DNA from: Luteibaculum sp964627445
GTDB lineage: Bacteria > Bacteroidota > Bacteroidia > Flavobacteriales_D > Luteibaculaceae
Length of the DNA: 64,000 bases
Assembly (NCBI GenBank): GCA_964627445.1
Contig: CAZVJF010000008.1
Location: 75,664 to 139,663 of the forward strand
Reading direction: 5' to 3'
The notes below the pieces were generated by a model that was given only the letters and a program-made list of their open reading frames with translations, was not told the origin of the DNA and ran no database searches. Below are positions 50,695-58,222 of this stretch, in pieces (position 1 is the stretch's first letter; each line of letters starts with the position of its first letter). Position numbers and translations under genes: made by a program.

Positions 50695-51765
50695 ATGAAT
50701 TTGAGACTTTTCTTACTTATTACGGCCGTTGCCACTGTTTTTTTTGGATGTGATGAAGATTTTGAGGTGTTCGCACCGTACAAAACAGTCCCCGTTGTTT
50801 TTGGGGTACTCAATACCAATGATACCACGCACTACATTAAAATAAACCGCACTTTCCAAGGCGAAGGTGATAACCTGGAAGCAGCTCAGATTGCCGACTC
50901 AACGGCTATTGAGGTTTCCAATGTTCAGGTAGAATTCTTGAACACGAATGGAACGGTTGTAAAGACTACCATGCTGACTAGAGATACCTTAGAACCACGC
51001 CAGCCTGGAGATTTTTACACTGCGCCCAATGTGGTGTATACATTTAACGAATCGGACCTGATTCGCTACGCCTCGGCACGATTGTCTTTTGTTTTTAATG
51101 GAGAAACCTTAACGGCAGAAACACCTATCGTAGGTGATTTGGATGTAGACTTTCCCCTGTTAATCAGCGAGGTGAAATTTGTGAATAACGATATCTCAGG
51201 TGGTGATCCAGCAGAGTACGTAGACACCCGTTTTAGCTTTAATTCAGCGGAAAATGGTAGACGTTACGAGGCATCTATACGGATGGATTACATGGAGTAT
51301 TACACCAATGCCGCTCCGGTGAGAAAAACATTTGAAGTAACGGTGCTTAATAGAGTGTTGCAAGCTACTATTGCAGGCATAGAGTTGGAAACCAATATGA
51401 GTGGCGATTTTTTCTTGCAGCGCCTTGCGAATTCTATTGATGAGAATCCAGAGGTAACTCGTAGGGAAATCCTTGACCCCTCGTACCAGTTTGATGGTAT
51501 ATCGGAAGACTTATATATCTATGAGCAGTCTACCAACACCGCTATTGGATTGGGGCAAGAGATTGTAACCTACTCCAACGTCTTTTACGAAGACGGCACT
51601 CCAGCCTTGGGTGTTTTTGGAAGTTCTAGCTCTAAAACTCGGGAACATAAATTCGCTAAAAATACCCTGGTGGCTATGATCAATGGCGAGTTTACGCAAG
51701 GATTGAAATTTTGCTCCAACCAACCCGAGCTAGTTTTGTCATTTCCTCAAGGCGCTTGCGACTAA
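50695..51765 (+). CDS. Bacteroidota lipoprotein of unknown function
   Basis: From ATG 50695 the protein has 356 residues with a lipoprotein signal (LITAVATVFFGC, Cys18); the longer open frame puts 12 residues before the signal. The mature start DEDFEVFAPYKTVPVVFGVLN and the segment THYIKINRTFQGEGDNL resemble conserved Bacteroidota surface lipoproteins with an Ig-like N-terminal half. I do not recognise a named family. The rest is mixed beta structure with few Cys. TACGTTTA (50673-50680), a near -7 box, precedes the gene. It diverges from panB. Confidence 0.6.
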   Translation: MNLRLFLLITAVATVFFGCDEDFEVFAPYKTVPVVFGVLNTNDTTHYIKINRTFQGEGDNLEAAQIADSTAIEVSNVQVEFLNTNGTVVKTTMLTRDTLEPRQPGDFYTAPNVVYTFNESDLIRYASARLSFVFNGETLTAETPIVGDLDVDFPLLISEVKFVNNDISGGDPAEYVDTRFSFNSAENGRRYEASIRMDYMEYYTNAAPVRKTFEVTVLNRVLQATIAGIELETNMSGDFFLQRLANSIDENPEVTRREILDPSYQFDGISEDLYIYEQSTNTAIGLGQEIVTYSNVFYEDGTPALGVFGSSSSKTREHKFAKNTLVAMINGEFTQGLKFCSNQPELVLSFPQGACD

Positions 51766-51771
51766 CTGTCT

Positions 51772-51852
51772 TGCCAGAATGGCATAATTGTCTCTTCATG
51801 CTGGCACAGTTTGCCAAATCTTCAGCCTAAATCGTCTTGGCATAGTGATTGA
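51772..51852 (+). promoter_or_regulatory. dnaK upstream region: two inverted repeats and a sigma-54-like element
   Basis: TGCCA-gaa-TGGCA (51772-51784) and TGGCA-cagtt-TGCCA (51802-51816) are inverted repeats with centres about 31 bases apart. Then comes TGGCAT, five bases, TTGA (51838-51852), close to the RpoN consensus TGGCAC-N5-TTGC, with GG and GA ten bases apart. It would start RNA near 51863, 28 bases before the ATG. No CIRCE element and no TAnnTTTG box is present. Confidence 0.5.
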
Positions 51853-51890
51853 CCTTATGCAACCGAAATTCGGACAAAGTTCAACACATT

Positions 51891-53819
51891 ATGAGTAAGA
51901 TAATTGGAATTGATTTAGGAACTACCAACTCTTGTGTTTCTGTAATGGAGGGTAACGAACCCGTTGTAATTAGCAACAGCGAGGGCCGTAGAACTACTCC
52001 ATCTATTGTTGCATTTGTAGAAGGTGGCGAGCGCAAAATTGGTGATCCTGCCAAAAGACAAGCCATTACCAACCCTAATAAAACTATTTTCTCCATCAAA
52101 CGCTTTATGGGGAAATCGTTTGATGAGGTTTCTAAAGAGGTAAATCGCGTTCCTTATAAAGTAGAAAAAGGAGATAACAACACATCACGTGTACGTATCG
52201 ATGATAGATTGTACACGCCTCAAGAAATTTCTGCCATGATTCTTCAGAAAATGAAGAAAACAGCAGAAGATTACTTGGGACAAGAAGTAAGTGAAGCAGT
52301 AATTACAGTACCTGCTTACTTTAACGATAGCGAGCGCCAAGCAACAAAAGAAGCGGGTGAAATTGCGGGTCTTAAAGTAAGACGTATCATTAACGAGCCT
52401 ACTGCAGCTTCTTTAGCGTACGGTTTAGATAAGAAATCGGAGGACGCCAAAATCGTAGTTTTTGACTGCGGTGGGGGTACCCATGACGTTTCTGTACTAG
52501 AGCTTGGAGACGGTGTATTCGAAGTTAAATCTACCGATGGTGATGTACACCTTGGTGGTGATGACTTTGACCAGGTAATTATAGACTGGTTAGTAGAAGA
52601 GTTTAAGAACGAAAACGGTGGCTTAGATCTTACCAAAGATCCAATGGCGCTTCAACGTTTAAAGGAAGCTGCTGAGAAAGCAAAAATTGAGCTTTCATCC
52701 ACTACTTCTACCGAGATCAACCTGCCTTACATTATGCCGGTAGATGGTATACCCAAGCACTTGGTGAAAACCTTGTCGCGCTCTAAGTTTGAGCAACTGG
52801 CAGACGAGTTGATTAAAAGAACCATAGAGCCTTGTAAAACAGCGCTTAAAGGCGCTGGGCTAAGCGTTTCAGATATCGATGAAGTTATTTTGGTGGGTGG
52901 ATCAACACGTATTCCAGCCATACAAGATGCGGTGAAGAGCTTCTTTGGAAAAGATCCTTCTAAAGGGGTAAACCCCGATGAAGTGGTAGCATTAGGAGCT
53001 GCAATCCAAGGTGGAGTTTTAACCGGAGAGGTTAAAGATGTATTGCTTCTGGATGTAACTCCACTATCCTTAGGTATTGAAACCATGGGCGGTGTAATGA
53101 CCAAGCTTATCGATGCCAATACCACCATTCCAACTAAAAAGTCGGAAACGTTCTCTACTGCTGCAGATAACCAGCCTTCGGTTGAAATTCATGTATTGCA
53201 AGGAGAGCGCCCAATGGCTAAGGACAACCGCTCAATCGGTCGCTTCCACTTAGATGGTATTCCACCCGCACCTAGAGGTGTACCGCAAATTGAAGTGTCT
53301 TTTGACATTGACGCCAACGGTATCATGCACGTGCATGCCAAAGACAAAGCAACCAACAAAGAGCAGTCGATACGCATTGAAGCTTCTTCTGGATTAAGCG
53401 ATGCTGAAATCGAGAAAATGAAGAAGGAAGCTGAAGCGAATGCAGATTCTGATAAGGCGGCTAAAGAAAAAGTAGAGAAGCTAAACCAAGCAGATAGCTT
53501 AATTTTCCAAACCGAAAAGCAGTTGAAAGAGTTTGGGGACAAGCTTCCAGAAGACAAAAAGAAGCCGATCGAAGATGCGTTGGCAGAGCTGAAGAAAGCC
53601 TACGAAAACAAAGACGATATCGCTGGAATAGAGGCAGCTACTAATAAGTTGAACGAGGTATTCCAAGCAGCTTCTCAAGAAATGTATCAAGCGCAGCAAG
53701 CCGCACAAGGTGGCGCAGCAGGCGATGCAGCGGGCGGAGCAGAAAACGCTTCAGGCTCAGACGAAGAAGTATCGGACGTAGACTTTGAAGAAGTAACAGA
53801 CGAGAACGAGAAGAAATAA
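51891..53819 (+). CDS. dnaK: chaperone DnaK (Hsp70)
   Basis: A 642-residue Hsp70. The ATG at 51891 gives MSKIIGIDLGTTNSCVSVMEG, the canonical start; the frame upstream is rejected. ATPase motifs include AVITVPAYFNDSERQATKEAG, NEPTAASLAYG, DCGGGTHDVS and VGGSTRIPA. The linker is DVLLLDVTPLSLGIETMGG, followed by the substrate-binding domain and an acidic tail (GSDEEVSDVDFEEVTDE). One small oddity is GGGTHDVS, where His replaces the Phe of the common GGGTFDVS. dnaJ and grpE are not adjacent. Confidence 0.98.
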   Translation: MSKIIGIDLGTTNSCVSVMEGNEPVVISNSEGRRTTPSIVAFVEGGERKIGDPAKRQAITNPNKTIFSIKRFMGKSFDEVSKEVNRVPYKVEKGDNNTSRVRIDDRLYTPQEISAMILQKMKKTAEDYLGQEVSEAVITVPAYFNDSERQATKEAGEIAGLKVRRIINEPTAASLAYGLDKKSEDAKIVVFDCGGGTHDVSVLELGDGVFEVKSTDGDVHLGGDDFDQVIIDWLVEEFKNENGGLDLTKDPMALQRLKEAAEKAKIELSSTTSTEINLPYIMPVDGIPKHLVKTLSRSKFEQLADELIKRTIEPCKTALKGAGLSVSDIDEVILVGGSTRIPAIQDAVKSFFGKDPSKGVNPDEVVALGAAIQGGVLTGEVKDVLLLDVTPLSLGIETMGGVMTKLIDANTTIPTKKSETFSTAADNQPSVEIHVLQGERPMAKDNRSIGRFHLDGIPPAPRGVPQIEVSFDIDANGIMHVHAKDKATNKEQSIRIEASSGLSDAEIEKMKKEAEANADSDKAAKEKVEKLNQADSLIFQTEKQLKEFGDKLPEDKKKPIEDALAELKKAYENKDDIAGIEAATNKLNEVFQAASQEMYQAQQAAQGGAAGDAAGGAENASGSDEEVSDVDFEEVTDENEKK

Positions 53820-53844
53820 TCGTTTCTCTATAAGATAACAGTGC

Positions 53845-53876
53845 AAAACGCCTCCAGCAATGGGGGCGTTTTTTTT
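53845..53876 (+). terminator. terminator after dnaK
   Basis: AACGCCTCC (53847-53855) pairs with GGGGGCGTT (53862-53870) with one G-T pair, followed by T8. It is a strong intrinsic terminator placed just before the convergent barrel gene. Confidence 0.92.
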
Positions 53877-53877
53877 G

Positions 53878-54681
53878 TTACTCAAGTTGTAGCGACCCAT
53901 TCCAAAAAATACCTATAAAATACTCTGTGGCGGTGCCTACATTACGCCCATCCAAGGTCTGACCAAAAGAACCCGAAACACCCAGGTTTTTTTGCAAACG
54001 ATAAAACACATCCAGGCTAAGCTTGCTGAAACCAGCCCCTAGGGTTACAAACGGCCTGTTGGTGCCATCGCGATAATCGCTGCCGCCAACACTAGCTTGG
54101 TAGTCGAAGCGCAAAGCTGAAAACCACTTTCCGGCAAAGTAACCTGTTCTCAATTGCCATTGCCGCGCATCGGGCACGGGCAGGTTTTTGTCTTGGTATT
54201 GAAACATGGCAGAACCAAACCATTTTTTAGCTGTGTACTGCACACCACCCCCGTAGCCGCGCAATACAGCCTGCTGACCTATGGCATTTCCAATTTCGGT
54301 ACGGTAGGATGTTAAGGGTGCACCATAGCCAAACAGTAAAAATGGAGTGATTCCCTTGTAGTTGTATGGCATATACTGTGCCTGCACAAAAACATCCTGA
54401 AATTTTTTTATGCCTTTATCTCTTACCTCAAAATAGGGGATGGAGGCTGCAATGCGGAGACTTTTTATAGGATTTACCGAAGCATACAAAGAGCTAATCC
54501 ATGTTTCTCGTGCCAGGCCCACTTTGCCTTCGGCAGAATAAAACTCCGACCAGGTATTGATACCGGTAGAAAGTCCTGCAACAACCGATTTTGGCTGCTG
54601 TTGAAATCCATCCACCAAAAATTGCCCTTTACACCAATGCGCAGAGGTCAACACAAAAACTAAGGCTACAACGCTTTTCAT
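53878..54681 (-). CDS. outer-membrane barrel protein, unknown
   Basis: A 267-residue secreted protein with a signal peptide ending CKGQ (residue 19). It is built of amphipathic strands with aromatic girdles (SLYASVNPIKSLRIAASIPYF, RGYGGGVQYTAKKWFGSAMFQYQ, WQLRTGYFAGKWFSALRFDYQ). The pattern is that of a 12-14-strand barrel of the putative transporter/MetA-like type. The start of the mature part (FQQQPKSVVAGLSTGINTWSEFYS) does not name a known family to me. Its transcription stands apart from the MBL hydrolase, 43 bases away. Confidence 0.6.
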   Translation of the reverse strand: MKSVVALVFVLTSAHWCKGQFLVDGFQQQPKSVVAGLSTGINTWSEFYSAEGKVGLARETWISSLYASVNPIKSLRIAASIPYFEVRDKGIKKFQDVFVQAQYMPYNYKGITPFLLFGYGAPLTSYRTEIGNAIGQQAVLRGYGGGVQYTAKKWFGSAMFQYQDKNLPVPDARQWQLRTGYFAGKWFSALRFDYQASVGGSDYRDGTNRPFVTLGAGFSKLSLDVFYRLQKNLGVSGSFGQTLDGRNVGTATEYFIGIFWNGSLQLE

Positions 54682-54724
54682 AAATGGGAAACGGCAAAGG
54701 CTAACCCGTGTTGTGGCTTTACAT

Positions 54725-55579
54725 TTATATAATATCGGCCAAGCGGTGGGTGTCTTGAAGTTTTACGCCTTTTTCGGTGTTTTGAAGCGTGCACACTTCG
54801 TTGTGGGCATCGTGCTCTAAAAACAGGTAGTAATTTTCTTCTACGGCTTGCGGCAAAAAACGCTTGCGCTCCTCCAAAGTCAGTAAGGGTCTCGTATCAT
54901 ACGCCATTACCCAAGCCACGGGTATGTGGTGTATCGAGGGAAGTAAATCGGCCATGTAGGCAATGGTTTTATCTTGGTAGCGGATAAGCGGAATCATTTG
55001 CTTATCGGTATGGCCATTTACAAACAGCATGTCCATCCAATCAAAAGGGCCTTTGCCCATCCAATCGGTTTCGGGTACAAAATGCAATTGATCGTTGGCC
55101 TTTAGGCTGGCAAAATTTTCTTGCAAAAAAGAAGCACGCTCTCTGGCGTTTGGCTCGTTGGCCCACTGCCAGTGGCTGGCATTGGTCCAGTATTTGGCAT
55201 TTTTAAAGGTAGGATAGAAGCGCTCCTTCTGGTCATCCAAACTTACGGCTCCACCCACATGGTCAAAATGCAAGTGGGTGAGCACAACATCGGTAATGTC
55301 ATCGGGGTGAAAGCCTTTTTTGGCGAGCGAATCGTGTAGGGTAATGGTATCCTGTAAGTAGTAAAAGGAGAAAAATTTTTCGCTCTGTTTGTTGCCCATG
55401 CCGGTATCAATAAGTACCAATTGGTCTCCGTTTTCTATGAGCAAACAGCGCATGGCCCAGGTGCACATGTTGTTTTCATCGGCAGGATGTTTCTTATTCC
55501 AGAGGCTTTTAGGCACCACGCCAAACATGGCACCTCCGTCCAACTTAAAAAATCCGGTATCGATAACGTGTAAGTTCAT
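54725..55579 (-). CDS. MBL-fold metallo-hydrolase
   Basis: From ATG 55579 (MNLHVIDTGFFKLDGGAMFG) the protein has 284 residues; the upstream in-frame codons to 55621 show no family resemblance. The zinc-binding motif is THLHFDHVGG (about 107-112 HxHxDH), with FVNGHTDKQMIP for the next ligand and LEHDAHNE near the end. The FKLDGGAMFGVVPK start is the form seen in quorum-quenching lactonase-like and alkylsulfatase-like Bacteroidota members. The substrate is not known. Confidence 0.85.
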   Translation of the reverse strand: MNLHVIDTGFFKLDGGAMFGVVPKSLWNKKHPADENNMCTWAMRCLLIENGDQLVLIDTGMGNKQSEKFFSFYYLQDTITLHDSLAKKGFHPDDITDVVLTHLHFDHVGGAVSLDDQKERFYPTFKNAKYWTNASHWQWANEPNARERASFLQENFASLKANDQLHFVPETDWMGKGPFDWMDMLFVNGHTDKQMIPLIRYQDKTIAYMADLLPSIHHIPVAWVMAYDTRPLLTLEERKRFLPQAVEENYYLFLEHDAHNEVCTLQNTEKGVKLQDTHRLADII

Positions 55580-55648
55580 AGGGCAATATTTTCCAGCCAA
55601 CATACAAAATAGGGATGCCAAACAACAGAAAATTACTTTCTTACTGCC

Positions 55649-57013
55649 ATGTTAGAAAAAGCGCAGCGCGTACACCTTATTGCCGTAGGAGGAGCGGTGA
55701 TGCACAACATGGCCATCGCTCTAAAAAACAAAGGGTTAACCGTAACCGGCTCGGATGATGCAATTTTTGATCCATCGAAGTCCAGGCTGGAAGCGCATGG
55801 CCTATTGCCCGAAAAAATGGGTTGGGATGCAGCACGAATTACCTCCGAACTGGATGCGGTGATTTTGGGTATGCATGCCAGGCCTGGCAACCCAGAATTG
55901 GAAAAAGCGCTAGCATTGGGGATTCCTGTATTGAGTTTCCCCGAGTTTATGTTCCAGCAATCCCAACAATGCAAGCGTGTGGTGGTGGCGGGAAGTCACG
56001 GTAAAACCACCATTACGAGTATGCTATTGCACAGTTTTAGGAAAACGGGCGAGGCGTTTAACTACCTGGTGGGAAGCAATATTGAGGGTTTCGATTGCAT
56101 GGTAGGTTTTAACCCCCAAGCACAAACGGCCATATTTGAAGGCGATGAATACCTAAGTTCACCGCTAGATAGGCGTTCTAAGTTTTTGCATTATAAGCCG
56201 CATGTGGCCATTATTACAGGCTTGGCTTGGGACCACATCAACGTTTTTCCTACTTATGAGGGGTATGTACGCAGTTTCGAGATGCTAATTCGCGACATAC
56301 AACCCGGAGGCGTACTTATTTATTTTGAAGGGGATGCGGAGCTACAAAAGTTAGTAGCGAAACGGCCCAACCCCAACATTCGCTACGTGGGCTACCGAAG
56401 CTTAGATTTTGAGGAGACCGAAAATGGATCCAACCTAAAAAGTACCTGCTTTAAAGATATCGATGTGCCTTTTTTTGGAGCCCATAACCTTGCCAATGCC
56501 GAGAGTGCCCGCTTGGCCATGCATGAGTTGGGTATAGGTGGACAAGCGTTTTACCAGTCGCTACACGATTATCAGGGGGCAGCGCGCAGGCTACAGCAAA
56601 TACGAAATGACGAGGATTTTACCGTGTATTACGACTTTGCCCATGCGCCCTCTAAGGTAAAAGCCACTGTTGCTGCAGTACGCCAGAAGTATGCAAAAAG
56701 AAAGATGACCGCCATTTTGGAGTTGCATACCTTTTCCTCACTGGATAAAAAATTCATCCCCTTTTACAAAGGCGCTATGGATGGGGTAGAGGAGGCCATT
56801 GTATTTTTTGACCCCAAGGTTTTGGAGCATAAAAATATGCCTCCCTTATCGGTAGCCGAGGTTCAAGAAGCATTTGCAAATAGCAATATTACCGTGCTTA
56901 ACGATAAGACGGCAGTGTACGAGAACCTGGAAAAGCTAGATGAAAACAACCGTGTTTTGCTGCTGATGAGCTCTGGGAACTTGTTTCAAGCGGCTGTGGC
57001 CAAATACAAGTAG
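55649..57013 (+). CDS. mpl: UDP-N-acetylmuramate:tripeptide ligase (murein recycling)
   Basis: A 454-residue Mur ligase. The N-terminal nucleotide-binding domain is VHLIAVGGAVMHNMAIALKNKGLTVTGSDD. The ATP loop is AGSHGKTTITSML, and the catalytic carbamoyl-Lys region is FEGDEYLSSPLDRRSKF, followed by DYAHAPSKVKATV-like (DFAHAPSK). These features, the HAR segment (GMHARPGN) and the length match Mpl, which attaches the recovered tripeptide to UDP-MurNAc. An alternative is a Bacteroidota-specific Mur ligase paralogue. It converges on the AlkD-like gene. Confidence 0.88.
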   Translation: MLEKAQRVHLIAVGGAVMHNMAIALKNKGLTVTGSDDAIFDPSKSRLEAHGLLPEKMGWDAARITSELDAVILGMHARPGNPELEKALALGIPVLSFPEFMFQQSQQCKRVVVAGSHGKTTITSMLLHSFRKTGEAFNYLVGSNIEGFDCMVGFNPQAQTAIFEGDEYLSSPLDRRSKFLHYKPHVAIITGLAWDHINVFPTYEGYVRSFEMLIRDIQPGGVLIYFEGDAELQKLVAKRPNPNIRYVGYRSLDFEETENGSNLKSTCFKDIDVPFFGAHNLANAESARLAMHELGIGGQAFYQSLHDYQGAARRLQQIRNDEDFTVYYDFAHAPSKVKATVAAVRQKYAKRKMTAILELHTFSSLDKKFIPFYKGAMDGVEEAIVFFDPKVLEHKNMPPLSVAEVQEAFANSNITVLNDKTAVYENLEKLDENNRVLLLMSSGNLFQAAVAKYK

Positions 57014-57024
57014 TTTTTTGAGGA

Positions 57025-57720
57025 CTACGCTTTTTTGCCCGTCTCCAACTTCGCCATCACCTCTCGTTGCACGGAAGTGTGAAAGCGAGTGCCGTATTGT
57101 TTCATAAAATCAACAACAAAAGTGCGATCTCTGGAAATATGAAAGCGTAACATCCAGGAAATAGCTTTGTATATGACGGGAGCTGGTTCTGTAGCCAGGT
57201 GCAGTGCCACTTCGGCAATAAACGGGCTACTTTCTGTATTTGCTTTTAAGCCGCGGTCCAATCCTATGCAAGAGGTAATGGCTAATCTGCGTTGCCAAAT
57301 ATTAGCATGCGTCATCCAGCCACTAATGTCTTCGAAATGTAGGATGCCTTTTCGCCAAGCGTAGCCGGTTACCAAAGTACCGTAGTAGTCAATTAAAATC
57401 CAGTTGTCCAGATTTTGGTTGAGATATAGCAGGTCTGCTTTTGAGAAGTTGCCGATTTGTTTCTTATTGGCATCTAAGGCTAAAAATGCTGCCAAGCTGC
57501 ATTCCAATATCTGTGCATCCACCCAAGAGGATAACGTAGTTTGGTATGTTTTGGGCGGTAGCTTTTTAAGACTAGCAAAAACAGGTTTTAGTTCCTTTTT
57601 GAGTTGCGGCATGCTTAAGCCGAACACTGCATTCTGGGTAGGAGCTGTTTTTTGGATGAAGGACGCATGGGCTTCGTTGGCCAAAGGCTCTAGAATATGC
57701 AAAAGGTCTTCGGCAACCAT
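57025..57720 (-). CDS. AlkD-like DNA alkylation repair protein (HEAT repeats)
   Basis: A 231-residue all-helical protein of the AlkC/AlkD superfamily. It has LSMPQLKKELKPVF in the first helical pair and WVDAQILECSLAAFLALD and LDNWILIDYYGTLV in the central HEAT repeats, whose Trp and Asp face the DNA groove in AlkD. HISRDRTFVVDFM closes the fold. The usual family glycosylase activity removes 3-methyladenine or 7-methylguanine. It overlaps nothing and lies 3 nt downstream of the DUF4199 gene. Confidence 0.8.
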   Translation of the reverse strand: MVAEDLLHILEPLANEAHASFIQKTAPTQNAVFGLSMPQLKKELKPVFASLKKLPPKTYQTTLSSWVDAQILECSLAAFLALDANKKQIGNFSKADLLYLNQNLDNWILIDYYGTLVTGYAWRKGILHFEDISGWMTHANIWQRRLAITSCIGLDRGLKANTESSPFIAEVALHLATEPAPVIYKAISWMLRFHISRDRTFVVDFMKQYGTRFHTSVQREVMAKLETGKKA

Positions 57721-57723
57721 ATA

Positions 57724-58218
57724 CTACACTCGCAATCTCGGCATGAAGTGAAATAGCAAGGCTACACCCACCGAGTAGAAAACACTAATGAATAAAAACC
57801 CTAGAAAGCTTATGGTACTGTAGTTAAACGGAGTGAAAAAGTTCTCTATGTTTTCGCGTGCTTTTACTTGCTCGGCTTCAGCCAGGTCTTGGTTTTCTAT
57901 TTGCTGGGCAATTAAATTCTCACGTTTGGCGGTAAACGTATCCTCGTTAATAGCTCCATAGAAAACCCAAAGAAAAGCGGTAAGGATAACCGAGTATACC
58001 GCTCCGCCTTTTAATCCATGCTTCAGGTAGGTGGTAAACCCCGTTTTCTCTGGGAAAAACCTACGAAATTGTAGTACCGAGAAGAAAATGCTGAGCAAAA
58101 TAAACAGTATGTGTACCAGAAAAACATACTTGCTGGTTTCTGCAGATTCGTATCCAAAATAAAAAAGTGCCAATCGAATAAGAATGGCACTTAAAGCAAA
58201 AAATAGGGTAAGCATCAT
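57724..58218 (-). CDS. DUF4199-like membrane protein
   Basis: A 164-residue protein with four membrane segments (about 2-19, 28-46, 70-90, 137-158). A charged loop between the third and fourth is rich in Glu and Lys (ENQDLAEAEQVKARENIENFF). Layout and position agree with the Bacteroidota-specific DUF4199 family, but I cannot confirm it. It sits 4 nt downstream of rho, so it is transcribed with it. Confidence 0.6.
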   Translation of the reverse strand: MMLTLFFALSAILIRLALFYFGYESAETSKYVFLVHILFILLSIFFSVLQFRRFFPEKTGFTTYLKHGLKGGAVYSVILTAFLWVFYGAINEDTFTAKRENLIAQQIENQDLAEAEQVKARENIENFFTPFNYSTISFLGFLFISVFYSVGVALLFHFMPRLRV

Positions 58219-58222
58219 GGCT

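Noticed and set aside
51802..51816. TGGCAC followed by TTGCC as a sigma-54 promoter
   Set aside because: The two halves are only 3 bases apart instead of 5. The downstream TGGCAT-N5-TTGA has the right spacing, so this copy is better read as an inverted repeat.
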